Positions 53,690-62,295 of a DNA stretch of 64,000 nt are shown piece after piece. The translations under genes and the position numbers were made by a program. Under the pieces are notes generated by a model that made no database searches, was not told the DNA's origin, and was given only the letters and a program-made list of their open reading frames with translations. How positions within the stretch are numbered: position 1 is the stretch's first letter; each line of letters begins with the position of its first letter. This DNA is from Methylomonas koyamae (GTDB lineage: Bacteria; Pseudomonadota; Gammaproteobacteria; Methylococcales; Methylomonadaceae): assembly GCF_019669905.1 (NCBI RefSeq), contig NZ_AP019777.1, forward strand, positions 2,542,001 to 2,606,000, written 5' to 3'.

Positions 53690-54919
53690 ATGTCTAATAC
53701 AGCCGCACTATCCTTTGCTAGCGAGACAGTTACTATCGAAGATGCCGAGCCCGCCACTCTGAGCGTGCGCATGGAGCAGGCCCGCAGCCACCTAAACCGG
53801 TTGTTGCTTGATAATCAAGAGGTTAGCCCTATGCTTGCCAAGCGTTTATTAAACGAACTGCAGCGCGGCGTCGACTGTTCCGAGCTGATGATTGCCAAAA
53901 ATTCGGACGAAGCCAAACGTTTGATCGACTTGTTGTACAAACAGCAAACCGTTGTACAAGCTCCTGCGACGATCATCGGTGCGGCACAAGAAGTTGTACA
54001 ACCGCAAAACATTGTACAACTATTGAACCCGCACCGGCGTACAGTCAACCAGTTGTTGTACAGCTTGCATTTGCTGCCGGTGTTCCTGATCGACACAGCC
54101 AACGACATAGTTAAAAGCCTGCCGACGGAAACAGGCGGCTACGACGACTACAAGGCCGAACTGAAAGCGGCGATTCGGGAATTGAAAAACATCCGCCAAC
54201 AAACCATATCGGCCAATACCGGTTTGGTAGCGTTCGTGGCCCATAAATACAAAACTAACAACCTTAGCTTCGACGATCTGATGCAGGAAGGCCTGGTCGG
54301 ATTGATCAAAGCGGTTGACCGGTTCGATGCGGAGCGAGGCATCTGCTTTTCGACCTACGCTATCTATTGGATCAAACAGGCGATATCGCGCTTGATCGTC
54401 AAACAGGAAAAGATCGTGCGCTTGCCGGTGGCGTTGGCCGAAAAAGCCTCGGTGGTGTTCGAGGCCATGCGCAACTGCTATCTAAAAACCGAACGCTGGC
54501 CCAGCATCGCGGAACTCAAAGCCTGCTGCGATCTGACCGAGCAAGAAATCAAAACCATCAGCAGCTATTACCAATCCACACACTCCCTCGACGCTGCCGT
54601 CGGCGACGAAGACGACGGCCTGGATCTGATGGCCAGAATGCAACAGCACCAGTTCAGTCTGCCTCTCGATGAACTAATAGACAACGATCTCGCTCAATAC
54701 GTCGACAAAGCGGTGGCGTCGTTACCGGAAAAACAAGCGGCGATTCTGGCGATGCGCTTCGGTTTGCGCGACCACACGGAAATGACCTTGCAAGCCGTTG
54801 CCGACCAACTGCATGTTACTCGAGAAAGAGTGCGGCAAATCCAGAACGAGGCCTTAAAAAAATTGAAACAACAGTTCGGCTTTGACCTTATGCTATTTCT
54901 CGAACCCAAGGATGGCTAA
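53690..54919 (+). CDS. sigma-70 family RNA polymerase sigma factor
   Basis: A 409-residue sigma factor counted from ATG 53690. Region 2 (about 175-240) contains DLMQEGLVGLIKAVDRFDAERG and FSTYAIYWIKQAISR; region 3 (about 245-310) and region 4 (about 345-405, with LPEKQAAILAMRFGLRDH and ADQLHVTRERVRQI) are complete. It has no region 1.1 but carries an unusual ~150-residue N-terminal extension containing the repeated tripeptides VVQ/IVQ. It is therefore a group 2/3 alternative factor, neither RpoD nor an ECF factor. Next to a LitR/CarH-type repressor it is probably light-inducible (inference), and hflK-hflC-ftsH follow 50 bases downstream. Confidence 0.88.
   Translation: MSNTAALSFASETVTIEDAEPATLSVRMEQARSHLNRLLLDNQEVSPMLAKRLLNELQRGVDCSELMIAKNSDEAKRLIDLLYKQQTVVQAPATIIGAAQEVVQPQNIVQLLNPHRRTVNQLLYSLHLLPVFLIDTANDIVKSLPTETGGYDDYKAELKAAIRELKNIRQQTISANTGLVAFVAHKYKTNNLSFDDLMQEGLVGLIKAVDRFDAERGICFSTYAIYWIKQAISRLIVKQEKIVRLPVALAEKASVVFEAMRNCYLKTERWPSIAELKACCDLTEQEIKTISSYYQSTHSLDAAVGDEDDGLDLMARMQQHQFSLPLDELIDNDLAQYVDKAVASLPEKQAAILAMRFGLRDHTEMTLQAVADQLHVTRERVRQIQNEALKKLKQQFGFDLMLFLEPKDG
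53934..54062. repeat. cluster of five TGTACA sites inside the sigma gene
   Basis: TGTACA occurs at 53934, 53953, 53995, 54013 and 54057; the first four are full TTGTACAA palindromes. The pair 53995/54013 has exactly 12 bases between the hexamers, a perfect match to the LitR-type operator; 53934/53953 has 13. Three copies are read as GTT/ATT-GTA-CAA (Val/Ile-Val-Gln) and two as TTG-TAC (Leu-Tyr), so the motif is kept in two codon frames, which points to selection on the DNA rather than the protein. Confidence 0.6.
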
Positions 54920-54969
54920 CAATAACAATCAATGACCCAGGTCAGGCTAACACTACAAGAGGAGTGATT

Positions 54970-56133
54970 ATGTCATCAGAAAAACACAACACCAGTAAGC
55001 AGACGCCGCAGCCGGATTGGAGGCTGGAGATCGACAAGTATTGGAAGCAGGTTTCGGAAAAAACCGGCGATTTTTTTAACGACCACAAAAGCATGTTTTC
55101 CGCCGGCAAGGTTGCCTCTGCGGTGGGAGGCACTCTGGCCGTAGTCTGGCTGGCCAGCGGCTTCTATATCGTGGACCAAGGCAACCGCGGCGTCGTCACC
55201 CGCTTCGGCGCCTATTCCGAAACTACGATGCCCGGTCCGAACTGGCACATTCCGGTTCCGTTCGAGAACGTCGCCATCGTCAACGTCGAACAACAACGCT
55301 TTATCGAAGTCGGCTACATCGACAGCAGCCGCATCAACAAATCGTCGCTGATTCCGCAGGAATCGCTGATGCTGACCGCCGACGAGAACATCATTGCCGT
55401 GCGGCTGGCGGTGCAGTACCAGATCAACAACGCCAGGGATTACCTGTTCAACGTCAAAAACAACGAAAACACGCTGAAACAACTAACCGAGAGCGTCGAG
55501 CGCGCCGTGATCGGCCGTAACAGCATGGACTTCGTCCTGACCGAGGGCCGCAGCCAGATCGTCGCCGAGATCAAAGAGCAGATCCAGGCCGGCATGGACG
55601 AATATAAAACCGGCATCAGCATTGCCAGCGTCAACCTTCAAGACGCTCAGCCGCCGGAGGAAGTGCAAGGTGCCTTCGAAGACGCCATTCGCGCCCGCGA
55701 GGATAAGCAGCGCCTGATCAACGAAGCCGAAGCCTACGCCAACGAAGTGATTCCGAAAGCCCGCGGCGCCGCGTCCCGGATTATCCAGGAAGCCGAAGCC
55801 TACGAAGCGGAAAAAATCGCCAAAGCCAAAGGCGAAACCGAACGCTTCGACCAGTTGCTGGTGGAATACGAGAAGAGCCCGGCCATCACCCGCAAACGCC
55901 TGTATCTGGAAGCCAAGGAAAAATTGTATAGCAGCACCAACAAAGTAATGCTGGAAGCGGACCAGACCAATCCGATGCTGTACATGCCTATGCCGCAGAC
56001 CTTTCAACAACACGGCAGCAGCCCGGCCGCCAGCAATGACGCGGAACCGACGGTCGAACCGCACAACGCCGACAAAAACGGCATGCGTAAAACCTCCGGC
56101 AACGAATTGCGCCCAAGCAGGAGCAAACAATGA
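54970..56133 (+). CDS. hflK: SPFH-domain protein HflK
   Basis: A 387-residue inner-membrane protein with one membrane segment (about 47-66) and a large periplasmic SPFH/band 7 domain (about 68-285: FYIVDQGNRGVVTRFGAYSE, NVKNNENTLKQLTESVERAVIG). A long Ala/Glu helix (about 240-310) and a variable tail follow. With HflC it forms a cage around the FtsH protease. AGAGGAG lies five bases before the ATG at 54970; a GTG two codons earlier is less likely. It overlaps hflC by four bases (ATGA). Confidence 0.92.
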   Translation: MSSEKHNTSKQTPQPDWRLEIDKYWKQVSEKTGDFFNDHKSMFSAGKVASAVGGTLAVVWLASGFYIVDQGNRGVVTRFGAYSETTMPGPNWHIPVPFENVAIVNVEQQRFIEVGYIDSSRINKSSLIPQESLMLTADENIIAVRLAVQYQINNARDYLFNVKNNENTLKQLTESVERAVIGRNSMDFVLTEGRSQIVAEIKEQIQAGMDEYKTGISIASVNLQDAQPPEEVQGAFEDAIRAREDKQRLINEAEAYANEVIPKARGAASRIIQEAEAYEAEKIAKAKGETERFDQLLVEYEKSPAITRKRLYLEAKEKLYSSTNKVMLEADQTNPMLYMPMPQTFQQHGSSPAASNDAEPTVEPHNADKNGMRKTSGNELRPSRSKQ

Positions 56134-56993
56134 GCAGCAGAACCCAAATTTTGATTCCGGCCGGTTTATCCCTGCTGGTACTCGGTTACATGTCGGTTTT
56201 TTACGTGAAAGAACACGAAAAAGCCATCCTGTTTCGACTCGGTGAAATGGTCGAATCCGACTACAAACCGGGACTCCATTTTAAGGCCCCCATCATCAAT
56301 AATGTCAGTACGTTTGATGCGCGCGTGCTGACCTTGGACGCCAAGTCCGAGCGTTTTCTTACCTCCGAAAAGAAGAACGTTATTGTCGATTCGTTCGCCA
56401 AATGGCGGATAGGTGATGTGGGCCTCTTTTACACCACGGTCGGCGGCGACGAGTTTCAAGCCAATCTGCGCCTCGACCAAATCATGAAAGACGCGATGCG
56501 TAGCGAATTCGGCGTGCGCACGATCAAGCAACTGATTTCGGAAGACCGCAACGAACTGCGCGAGACGCTGCTGGCCAAGCTGTCGCCGACCGCCCAGAAA
56601 TTCGGCATCGAGCTGATCGATATCCGCATCAAACGCATCGATCTGCCGCAGGAAGTCAGTAGCTCGGTATTCCAGCGCATGCGCGCGGAACGGGAACGCG
56701 TTGCCCGCGAATTCCGTTCGCAAGGCGCGGAAAGCGCAGAGCAAATCAGCGCCGAAGCGGACAAGCAGAAACACGTAATCGTGGCCAACGCCCAGCGCGA
56801 CGCCGAGAACATCCGCGGCCGCGGCGACGCCCAGTCGGCCGAGATTTATGCGAAAAGTTTCGGCAAGAATCCGGAGTTTTACGCCTTTTACCGCAGCTTG
56901 CAGGCTTATCAAACTTCGTTCGAAAAAACTCAGGATACCCTGGTGTTGAAACCGAACTCGGACTTCTTCAAGTATTTTTCCAGCGAAAAATAA
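56130..56993 (+). CDS. hflC: SPFH-domain protein HflC
   Basis: A 287-residue partner of HflK with an N-terminal membrane anchor (about 6-23) and an SPFH domain (VKEHEKAILFRLGEMVESDYKPGLHFKAP). The stretch RMRAERERVAREFRSQG and the C-terminal NPEFYAFYRSLQAYQTSFEKTQDTLVL are typical of HflC. HflK and HflC together restrain FtsH from degrading membrane proteins. It starts inside the hflK stop region and ends 15 bases before ftsH. Confidence 0.95.
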   Translation: MSSRTQILIPAGLSLLVLGYMSVFYVKEHEKAILFRLGEMVESDYKPGLHFKAPIINNVSTFDARVLTLDAKSERFLTSEKKNVIVDSFAKWRIGDVGLFYTTVGGDEFQANLRLDQIMKDAMRSEFGVRTIKQLISEDRNELRETLLAKLSPTAQKFGIELIDIRIKRIDLPQEVSSSVFQRMRAERERVAREFRSQGAESAEQISAEADKQKHVIVANAQRDAENIRGRGDAQSAEIYAKSFGKNPEFYAFYRSLQAYQTSFEKTQDTLVLKPNSDFFKYFSSEK

Positions 56994-57008
56994 GGCCGGA
57001 GCCAACCC

Positions 57009-58916
57009 ATGAAAAAGTATTTCATTGTTCTGACTATTGTCGCTGCGGTCGGATTGATAGTTTCGGCTATCTTCAACCGCAGCATGCCGCAATACGACCC
57101 GCATTACGAGATTTCGTATTCGGACTTTATCGAAGACGTTCGCAACAAGGCGGTGGAGGAAGTGGTGATCGACGGCAATTACGTCGACGGTCGCCGCCCG
57201 AACGGCACCCGTTTCTCGACCTACAACCCCAACGACTCTCGGATGATCGACGAGTTGCTGGAATACGGCGTCAAAATCAAAGTCGAAAAACCGCAACAAC
57301 CGTCGACCTTGATGCAAATCTTCATCTCCTGGGCCCCTACCCTATTGCTGATCGCCGTGCTGGTTTACTTCATGCGTAAGCAGGCCGCAGCCATGGGTGG
57401 CCGCGACGGCCAAATGGGCTTCGGTAAAAGCCGAGCCAAGTTGATGGCCGAAGACCAAATCAAAATTCGCTTCAGCGACGTTGCCGGCTGCGAAGAAGCC
57501 AAGCACGACGTGGTGGAGATGGTGGACTTCCTGCGCGATCCCGGCAAATACGAAGCCTTGGGTGGCAAGATTCCGCGCGGCGTGTTGATGGTCGGACCGC
57601 CGGGTACCGGTAAAACCCTGCTGGCCAAAGCCATAGCCGGCGAGGCAGGCGTACCATTCTTCTCCATCTCAGGTTCAGACTTCGTCGAAATGTTCGTCGG
57701 TGTCGGTGCAGCCAGGGTGCGGGACATGTTCACCGAAGCCAAAAAACGCGCACCCTGCATCATCTTTATCGACGAGATCGACGCGGTTGGCCGCCAACGC
57801 GGCGGCGCCGGCATGGGCGGCGGCAACGAGGAACGCGAACAAACCCTGAACCAGTTGCTGGTGGAAATGGACGGCTTCAGCGGCAGCGAGGGGATTATCG
57901 TCATCGCCGCCACCAACCGCTCCGACATTTTGGATAAAGCCTTGTTGCGGCCTGGCCGTTTCGACCGCCAAGTGCAAGTCGGCTTGCCTGATATCAAAGG
58001 CCGCGAGCAAATCCTCAAAGTCCACGGCGACCGCGTGCCGCTGGCCGAAGACGTCAACTTGAACGATCTCGCCCGCGGCACCCCTGGCTTTTCCGGTGCC
58101 GAGCTGGCCAATCTGATCAACGAAGGCGCCCTGTTCGCTGCACGTAACAATAAGAAAGTCGTGACGATGAACGACCTGGACAAAGCGCGCGACAAAATGA
58201 TTATGGGCGCCGAAAAACGCACGATGATCATGTCCAAGGAAGACCTGTTGATGACGGCCTACCACGAAGCCGGCCATGCCATCGTCGGCCGCAAGGTGCC
58301 CGAGCACGACCCGGTTTACAAAGTTAGCATCATGCCGCGCGGCGGCGCGTTGGGTATCACGATGTTCCTGCCGGAGCGCGACCAATACAGCGCCAGCAAG
58401 GACAAACTGGAAAGCCAAATCGCCAGTTTGTTCGGCGGTCGGGTTGCCGAGGAACTGATCTACGGCAAGAACAAAGTCACCACCGGCGCCTCCAACGACA
58501 TCATGCGCGCCACTCAACTAGCTCGCAACATGGTCACCAAATGGGGTTTGTCCGAGCGGCTGGGTCCGATGGATTACGGCGACAGCGAGGGCGGCTACAT
58601 GGGGCCGCAAGCCAAACCGATGTCGGAAAAAATGGCGCAAACCATTGATGAAGAGATCCGGCATGTCATTGATGCCAACTACAGCCGCGCGGAAAACATC
58701 CTGAAAGAAAATATCGAGATCTTGCACAACATGGCGCAAGCCCTGATGGATTGGGAAACCATCGATAAATTCCAAATCGACGAATTGATGCAGGGCCGGA
58801 TGATAGCGCCGCCGGAACCTGAGCCTGAAGCCAGCCTTGAAGCCGCCGCGGAACAGCAGGAACTGTCCGGATCCGCCGACGGCCAAATCGGTCAGGGAAG
58901 CGCACTCGCTTCTTAA
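57009..58916 (+). CDS. ftsH: membrane-bound AAA+ zinc protease FtsH
   Basis: A 635-residue ATP-dependent metalloprotease. Two membrane segments (about 5-22 and 105-121) frame a periplasmic domain. The AAA+ module has Walker A GPPGTGKT (196-203), Walker [13 protein letters not shown] (250-261) and the second region of homology with RPGRFDR (314-320). The zinc-binding HEAGH is at 419-423. FtsH degrades misfolded or regulatory membrane and cytosolic proteins. Its location directly behind hflK-hflC and an alternative sigma factor is unusual; in enterobacteria ftsH follows rlmE. Whether another ftsH exists in this genome cannot be seen. A strong terminator follows. Confidence 0.96.
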   Translation: MKKYFIVLTIVAAVGLIVSAIFNRSMPQYDPHYEISYSDFIEDVRNKAVEEVVIDGNYVDGRRPNGTRFSTYNPNDSRMIDELLEYGVKIKVEKPQQPSTLMQIFISWAPTLLLIAVLVYFMRKQAAAMGGRDGQMGFGKSRAKLMAEDQIKIRFSDVAGCEEAKHDVVEMVDFLRDPGKYEALGGKIPRGVLMVGPPGTGKTLLAKAIAGEAGVPFFSISGSDFVEMFVGVGAARVRDMFTEAKKRAPCIIFIDEIDAVGRQRGGAGMGGGNEEREQTLNQLLVEMDGFSGSEGIIVIAATNRSDILDKALLRPGRFDRQVQVGLPDIKGREQILKVHGDRVPLAEDVNLNDLARGTPGFSGAELANLINEGALFAARNNKKVVTMNDLDKARDKMIMGAEKRTMIMSKEDLLMTAYHEAGHAIVGRKVPEHDPVYKVSIMPRGGALGITMFLPERDQYSASKDKLESQIASLFGGRVAEELIYGKNKVTTGASNDIMRATQLARNMVTKWGLSERLGPMDYGDSEGGYMGPQAKPMSEKMAQTIDEEIRHVIDANYSRAENILKENIEILHNMAQALMDWETIDKFQIDELMQGRMIAPPEPEPEASLEAAAEQQELSGSADGQIGQGSALAS

Positions 58917-58931
58917 TAGTCCTCCTCTATG

Positions 58932-58969
58932 TACCCTCCGAACGCAGTACTCGCGGAGGGTATTTTTTT
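58932..58969 (+). terminator. Rho-independent terminator after ftsH
   Basis: TACCCTCCG (58932-58940) pairs with CGGAGGGTA (58954-58962) and is followed by seven T (58963-58969). It lies 15 bases after the ftsH stop and should end the sigma/hflKC/ftsH transcript, so the genes that follow need their own promoter or read-through. Confidence 0.92.
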
Positions 58970-58984
58970 GCAGAGGCCAGCATT

Positions 58985-59410
58985 ATGCAAAACCTATCGA
59001 TTACATCCAAAACCTTGAATTTGTTGCAATTGATCTTGCAAGTCAATTTTAACGCTGCCGTGATCACGCTGCTGATCAGCGGGGTGGCAACGATACTCGG
59101 CAACTCGCTGTTTTTTGCCGATAACAGCGATCTATACGGGCCGCTGGCCAACAACATGCGGCTGATGATGTTTTACCTATGCCTGATCCAGGTTGCCGTC
59201 TATAGTTTCTACAAACTGGACCATCGGCCGGAGGCTTTGGCGGCGTTGGGCATATTTCTGTTGTTGTTGATCGCCGCGCTGGAGTTCTACTGCTCGATCA
59301 ACCAAATCGATGTAGACGATAACTACCGCCAGCTTTTGCTTTATTCCGGACTATCGCACTTACTCTACGGCGGATGCGCGGCGCTGCGCGATCCGCAGCA
59401 TCGGTCTTAA
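58985..59410 (+). CDS. small hypothetical inner-membrane protein
   Basis: I do not recognise this 141-residue protein. It has about four hydrophobic segments (about 22-42, 58-75, 84-103, 117-132) separated by short polar loops, with no signal peptide or known motif. It starts 15 bases after the ftsH terminator, which leaves little room for a promoter, and precedes the SRPBCC and LOV genes by a short gap. Co-location suggests a membrane-linked role in the LOV/SRPBCC/desaturase group. Confidence 0.7.
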   Translation: MQNLSITSKTLNLLQLILQVNFNAAVITLLISGVATILGNSLFFADNSDLYGPLANNMRLMMFYLCLIQVAVYSFYKLDHRPEALAALGIFLLLLIAALEFYCSINQIDVDDNYRQLLLYSGLSHLLYGGCAALRDPQHRS

Positions 59411-59478
59411 AAGTCCGGGCCGGAAGCCCGGGTTTACTCGGCGCTTTCAGTGCGCAGCCAACAAGGGGGAACCAGCAA

Positions 59479-59976
59479 ATGCAAATCAAATTACCGTTCG
59501 ATGCCAACCGGCCGGTCGCCGCGGAGGCCAGCATCGACATCGACCAGCCTTTAGACCAGGTGTTCGAGTTCGTCGGCCAGGGTTTTTTCGAAAACTATCC
59601 GAAGTGGGCGGTCGATCTGGTCGATTTCGAACCGCTGGACGGCGAGCACGTGTTTGTCGGCGCCAAAGCCAGACAGATTCGCCAAGACGGCGGCGAAGAA
59701 GTCGAATCGGTATTCGAGATCGCCGAGTACCAACCGCTGACCAAATTGGCCGTGCAAGGTCTGACCCAGCCCTATCGGCAAAGCTACCTGTTGCAGACCG
59801 AGGGCGACTGCCCGCCGACCCGGCTCACGTTCCGCTTCGAATTTCTGCAACTGGAAATTTTCATGCGGCCGTTCGAAAAACTGATCCGTTGCGCCATCGA
59901 GGAAGGTGCCGAGAATACGGTCGAGCAGATCAAGCATCTAATTTTGTTCGAATCCAATCCAACAGCCCAGACTTAG
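59479..59976 (+). CDS. SRPBCC (START/polyketide cyclase-like) protein
   Basis: A 165-residue soluble protein. I set the start at ATG 59479, which has AAGGGGGA about ten bases upstream; the open frame to the left is in a gap and not protein-like. The pattern AEASIDIDQPLDQVFEFVG, ...FENYPKWAVDLVDFEPL... and a long C-terminal helix (FEKLIRCAIEEGAENTVEQI) fit the SRPBCC helix-grip fold, which binds hydrophobic ligands such as lipids. It ends 12 bases before the LOV gene, so the two are likely one transcript. Confidence 0.8.
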   Translation: MQIKLPFDANRPVAAEASIDIDQPLDQVFEFVGQGFFENYPKWAVDLVDFEPLDGEHVFVGAKARQIRQDGGEEVESVFEIAEYQPLTKLAVQGLTQPYRQSYLLQTEGDCPPTRLTFRFEFLQLEIFMRPFEKLIRCAIEEGAENTVEQIKHLILFESNPTAQT

Positions 59977-59988
59977 GGGAGTTTATTT

Positions 59989-60444
59989 ATGGCTTTTGTC
60001 GTTGAAAAAGATAACGGACTGATTCCGCAAGTATTGTCGGCCATTCTCGACGAGTGCGTGAACGGCGTGACGCTCGCCGACCCCGACCTGGAAGACGCGC
60101 CGATTATTTACGCCAACAAGGCGTTCGAACGTTTGACCGGATACAGCCGCGACGAGATCATCGGCCACAACTGCCGGTTTCTGCAAGGCGCGGACCGCGA
60201 CCAGGACGCGCGCTTCCAGATCGCCGACGCGATGCAGCGCCACGAAGCGGTGGAGGTCACGCTACGCAACTACCGCAAAGACGGCAGTTTATTTCACAAC
60301 CGGCTGAAAATCGTACCGCTGTTCGACCGCAAACAACGGGTCATCTATTACCTGGGCGTGCAGTACGACATCACCCAGCAGGTCGACGCCGATAACGAAA
60401 TCAAGAGTTTGACTAATTTGTTGAACGCCTTGCCCAAAGCATAA
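59989..60444 (+). CDS. short LOV blue-light photoreceptor
   Basis: A 151-residue single-domain PAS protein of the LOV class. The flavin-adduct motif GHNCRFLQG is complete with Cys62, and the FMN-contacting residues Asn94 and Asn104 (LRNYRKDG, LFHNRLKIVPL) and Gln125 (GVQYDIT) are in place, so it should form the blue-light flavin-cysteinyl adduct. There is no output domain; only a short C-terminal helix (about 128-151), as in the short LOV proteins of Pseudomonas putida, which signal by dimer rearrangement. AGGGGAG precedes the ATG. It is flanked closely by an SRPBCC gene and a desaturase-like gene. Confidence 0.93.
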   Translation: MAFVVEKDNGLIPQVLSAILDECVNGVTLADPDLEDAPIIYANKAFERLTGYSRDEIIGHNCRFLQGADRDQDARFQIADAMQRHEAVEVTLRNYRKDGSLFHNRLKIVPLFDRKQRVIYYLGVQYDITQQVDADNEIKSLTNLLNALPKA

Positions 60445-60469
60445 TCCCCCAACCATCCCCGGTGACGCC

Positions 60470-61291
60470 ATGAACGCAATCGGCACTGAAAACGGCATAT
60501 TATTCAACCAAGGCCTGTTCGGCCTGGCGATTCTGGCTTTTGTGTTGTTGCTGGCCCTGGAAAAGAAACGGCCGTACCGTTTTTTTCCGCCTAAGGTCTA
60601 CAAGGAGTCTATCGTCACCAACACCATGGCCTTTCTGGTCAACAATCTGATCCTGGCGGTACTCAGAGCTTCGTCCCTATTCCTGGTAGCCCAACAGTTT
60701 GCCGGCTACGGTTTGTTGAGTTCGATGCCGAACGGGCTGCTCAAGTGGTTGCTGGCGTTCGCCTGCTTCGATCTGGCGATTTACGCCTGGCACTACGCCA
60801 GCCACCAATCCGAGTATTTGTGGCGCTTCCACAAAATCCACCACAGCGACAAATCCTTCAACGTGTCCACCGGCTTTCGGTTTCACGTGTTCGACCTGCT
60901 ATTGGAGATAGGCTACAAATGCTTGTTCGTAGTGGTGTTCGGCGTCGATGCCTACCTGGTGCTGTCGATAGAAATCGTCGAATTGTTTTTCATTTTCTTC
61001 CACCACGCCAATATCCGCGTACCCAACGAAGAAGCGCTGTCGCAATTCATCATCACCCCGTCGCTGCACCGCACCCACCATTCCAAGCTGCGTAGCGAGC
61101 ACGACAGCAACTACGGCATAGTGTTGGCGCTGTGGGACCGCATGTTCGGTACCCGTAAAGAAATGGTTCCGGCCAATATCGGCCTGGACCTGATCGAAGC
61201 CGAAAACTTCATTCAGTTGTTTTCGCTGGCCTTCATCACCGAACGGAAAATCCGCCAGTTGCTGGGCTGGATTCCGAAAGGCAAGAAATGA
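60470..61291 (+). CDS. sterol desaturase/fatty-acid hydroxylase family protein
   Basis: A 273-residue integral membrane di-iron oxygenase-type protein. The histidine boxes are HYASH (His108-His112), HKIHH (His121-His125) and HRTHH (His200-His204), the arrangement of the fatty-acid hydroxylase superfamily; FHHAN (178-182) adds further ligands. Hydrophobic segments at about 14-30, 55-75 and 90-107 anchor it. It follows the LOV gene by 25 bases and would hydroxylate or desaturate a membrane lipid, sterol or carotenoid; the substrate is unknown. Confidence 0.9.
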   Translation: MNAIGTENGILFNQGLFGLAILAFVLLLALEKKRPYRFFPPKVYKESIVTNTMAFLVNNLILAVLRASSLFLVAQQFAGYGLLSSMPNGLLKWLLAFACFDLAIYAWHYASHQSEYLWRFHKIHHSDKSFNVSTGFRFHVFDLLLEIGYKCLFVVVFGVDAYLVLSIEIVELFFIFFHHANIRVPNEEALSQFIITPSLHRTHHSKLRSEHDSNYGIVLALWDRMFGTRKEMVPANIGLDLIEAENFIQLFSLAFITERKIRQLLGWIPKGKK

Positions 61292-61344
61292 GGCCGCACC
61301 GCGCGGAACCTTAACGCTAGAGTCTGCAACTGTCGGCCGCAAAT

Positions 61345-62295
61345 ATGTTGATCAAAACCTATAAGCAAATTCCGAGCAACGAGATCACCGATCCGGCAGT
61401 GTTCAGACAACGGCGGACATTGTTGAAAGCGATGGCCGCGCTCGCCATCGGCGCTGCCGGCAGCGACACCGTTGCCGCCCGTTCCCGCACCTGGCCCGAC
61501 CTGCAAACCGGTAATCCACCCGTGCCCGACTTGCAGCCTACCCCGGCGGAATTGGTCGGCAATTACACCAACTATTACGAGTTCGCCTTCAACAAGGAAG
61601 ACGCGACCCGTCTGGCGCAACGGCTGCGCATCGACGCGTGGTCGGTAACGATCGGCGGCGAAGTCGAAAATCCGGCCAGCTACCATCTGGAAGATTTGTT
61701 GCAACGCTGCCCGCTACGCGAATACCTGTACCGCTTCCGCTGCGTGGAAGGTTGGTCTATGGTCGTGCCCTGGGTCGGTTTTGCCTTAAGCGATTTATTG
61801 AAGCTGGCGCAGCCCTTGGCGTCGGCCAAATTCGTCAAATTCACCAGCGCCAGTCAGCCGGAGGCGATGCCGCGGTTGTGGCAACAAGCCATGCTGGCCT
61901 GGCCCTACCAAGAAGGCTTGCGTATCGACGAAGCCGGCCATCCGCTGACGATCCTGGCGGTCGGCGCTTACGGCGAAACCCTGCCCAAGCAAAACGGCGC
62001 GCCGCTGCGTTTGGTCGTGCCTTGGAAATACGGCTTCAAAAGCGCCAAAGCCATCGTCGCCATCGAGTTATGCCGGCAACCGCCGTTGACCAGTTGGAAC
62101 CGCTACGCACCCGACGAATACGGCTTCTACGCCAACGTCAATCCGGCGGTACCGCATCCGCGCTGGAGCCAGGCCAGCGAGCGGCCGCTGGGCTCCGATT
62201 TTTTCACGCCGCGGCGGCCGACCGAATTGTTCAACGGCTATGGCGAACAGGTTGCCGGTTTGTACAGCGGCATGAACCTCAGGCATTTTTTCTAA
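61345..62295 (+). CDS. msrP: periplasmic methionine sulfoxide reductase catalytic subunit MsrP
   Basis: A 316-residue molybdoenzyme that reduces methionine sulfoxide in periplasmic proteins. A twin-arginine signal (Arg23-Arg24 in RQRRTLLKAMAALAIGA) sends it folded through Tat. The molybdopterin-ligand Cys133 is in RFRCVEGWSMVVPWVG, and LRLVVPWKYGFKSAKAIV and the C-terminal LFNGYGEQVAGLYSGMNLR are typical. Its stop overlaps the msrQ start by one base. It gets electrons from MsrQ. Confidence 0.95.
   Translation: MLIKTYKQIPSNEITDPAVFRQRRTLLKAMAALAIGAAGSDTVAARSRTWPDLQTGNPPVPDLQPTPAELVGNYTNYYEFAFNKEDATRLAQRLRIDAWSVTIGGEVENPASYHLEDLLQRCPLREYLYRFRCVEGWSMVVPWVGFALSDLLKLAQPLASAKFVKFTSASQPEAMPRLWQQAMLAWPYQEGLRIDEAGHPLTILAVGAYGETLPKQNGAPLRLVVPWKYGFKSAKAIVAIELCRQPPLTSWNRYAPDEYGFYANVNPAVPHPRWSQASERPLGSDFFTPRRPTELFNGYGEQVAGLYSGMNLRHFF

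Noticed and set aside
53934..54062. Regular short repeats in the sigma gene as a CRISPR-like or microsatellite repeat
   Set aside because: The repeated unit is only 6-8 bases with irregular spacing and lies in a coding frame; an operator cluster explains it better.
61638..62294. Open frame continuing msrQ far upstream over msrP
   Set aside because: It is a shadow of msrP in another frame; MsrQ starts at 62295 with its first membrane segment.
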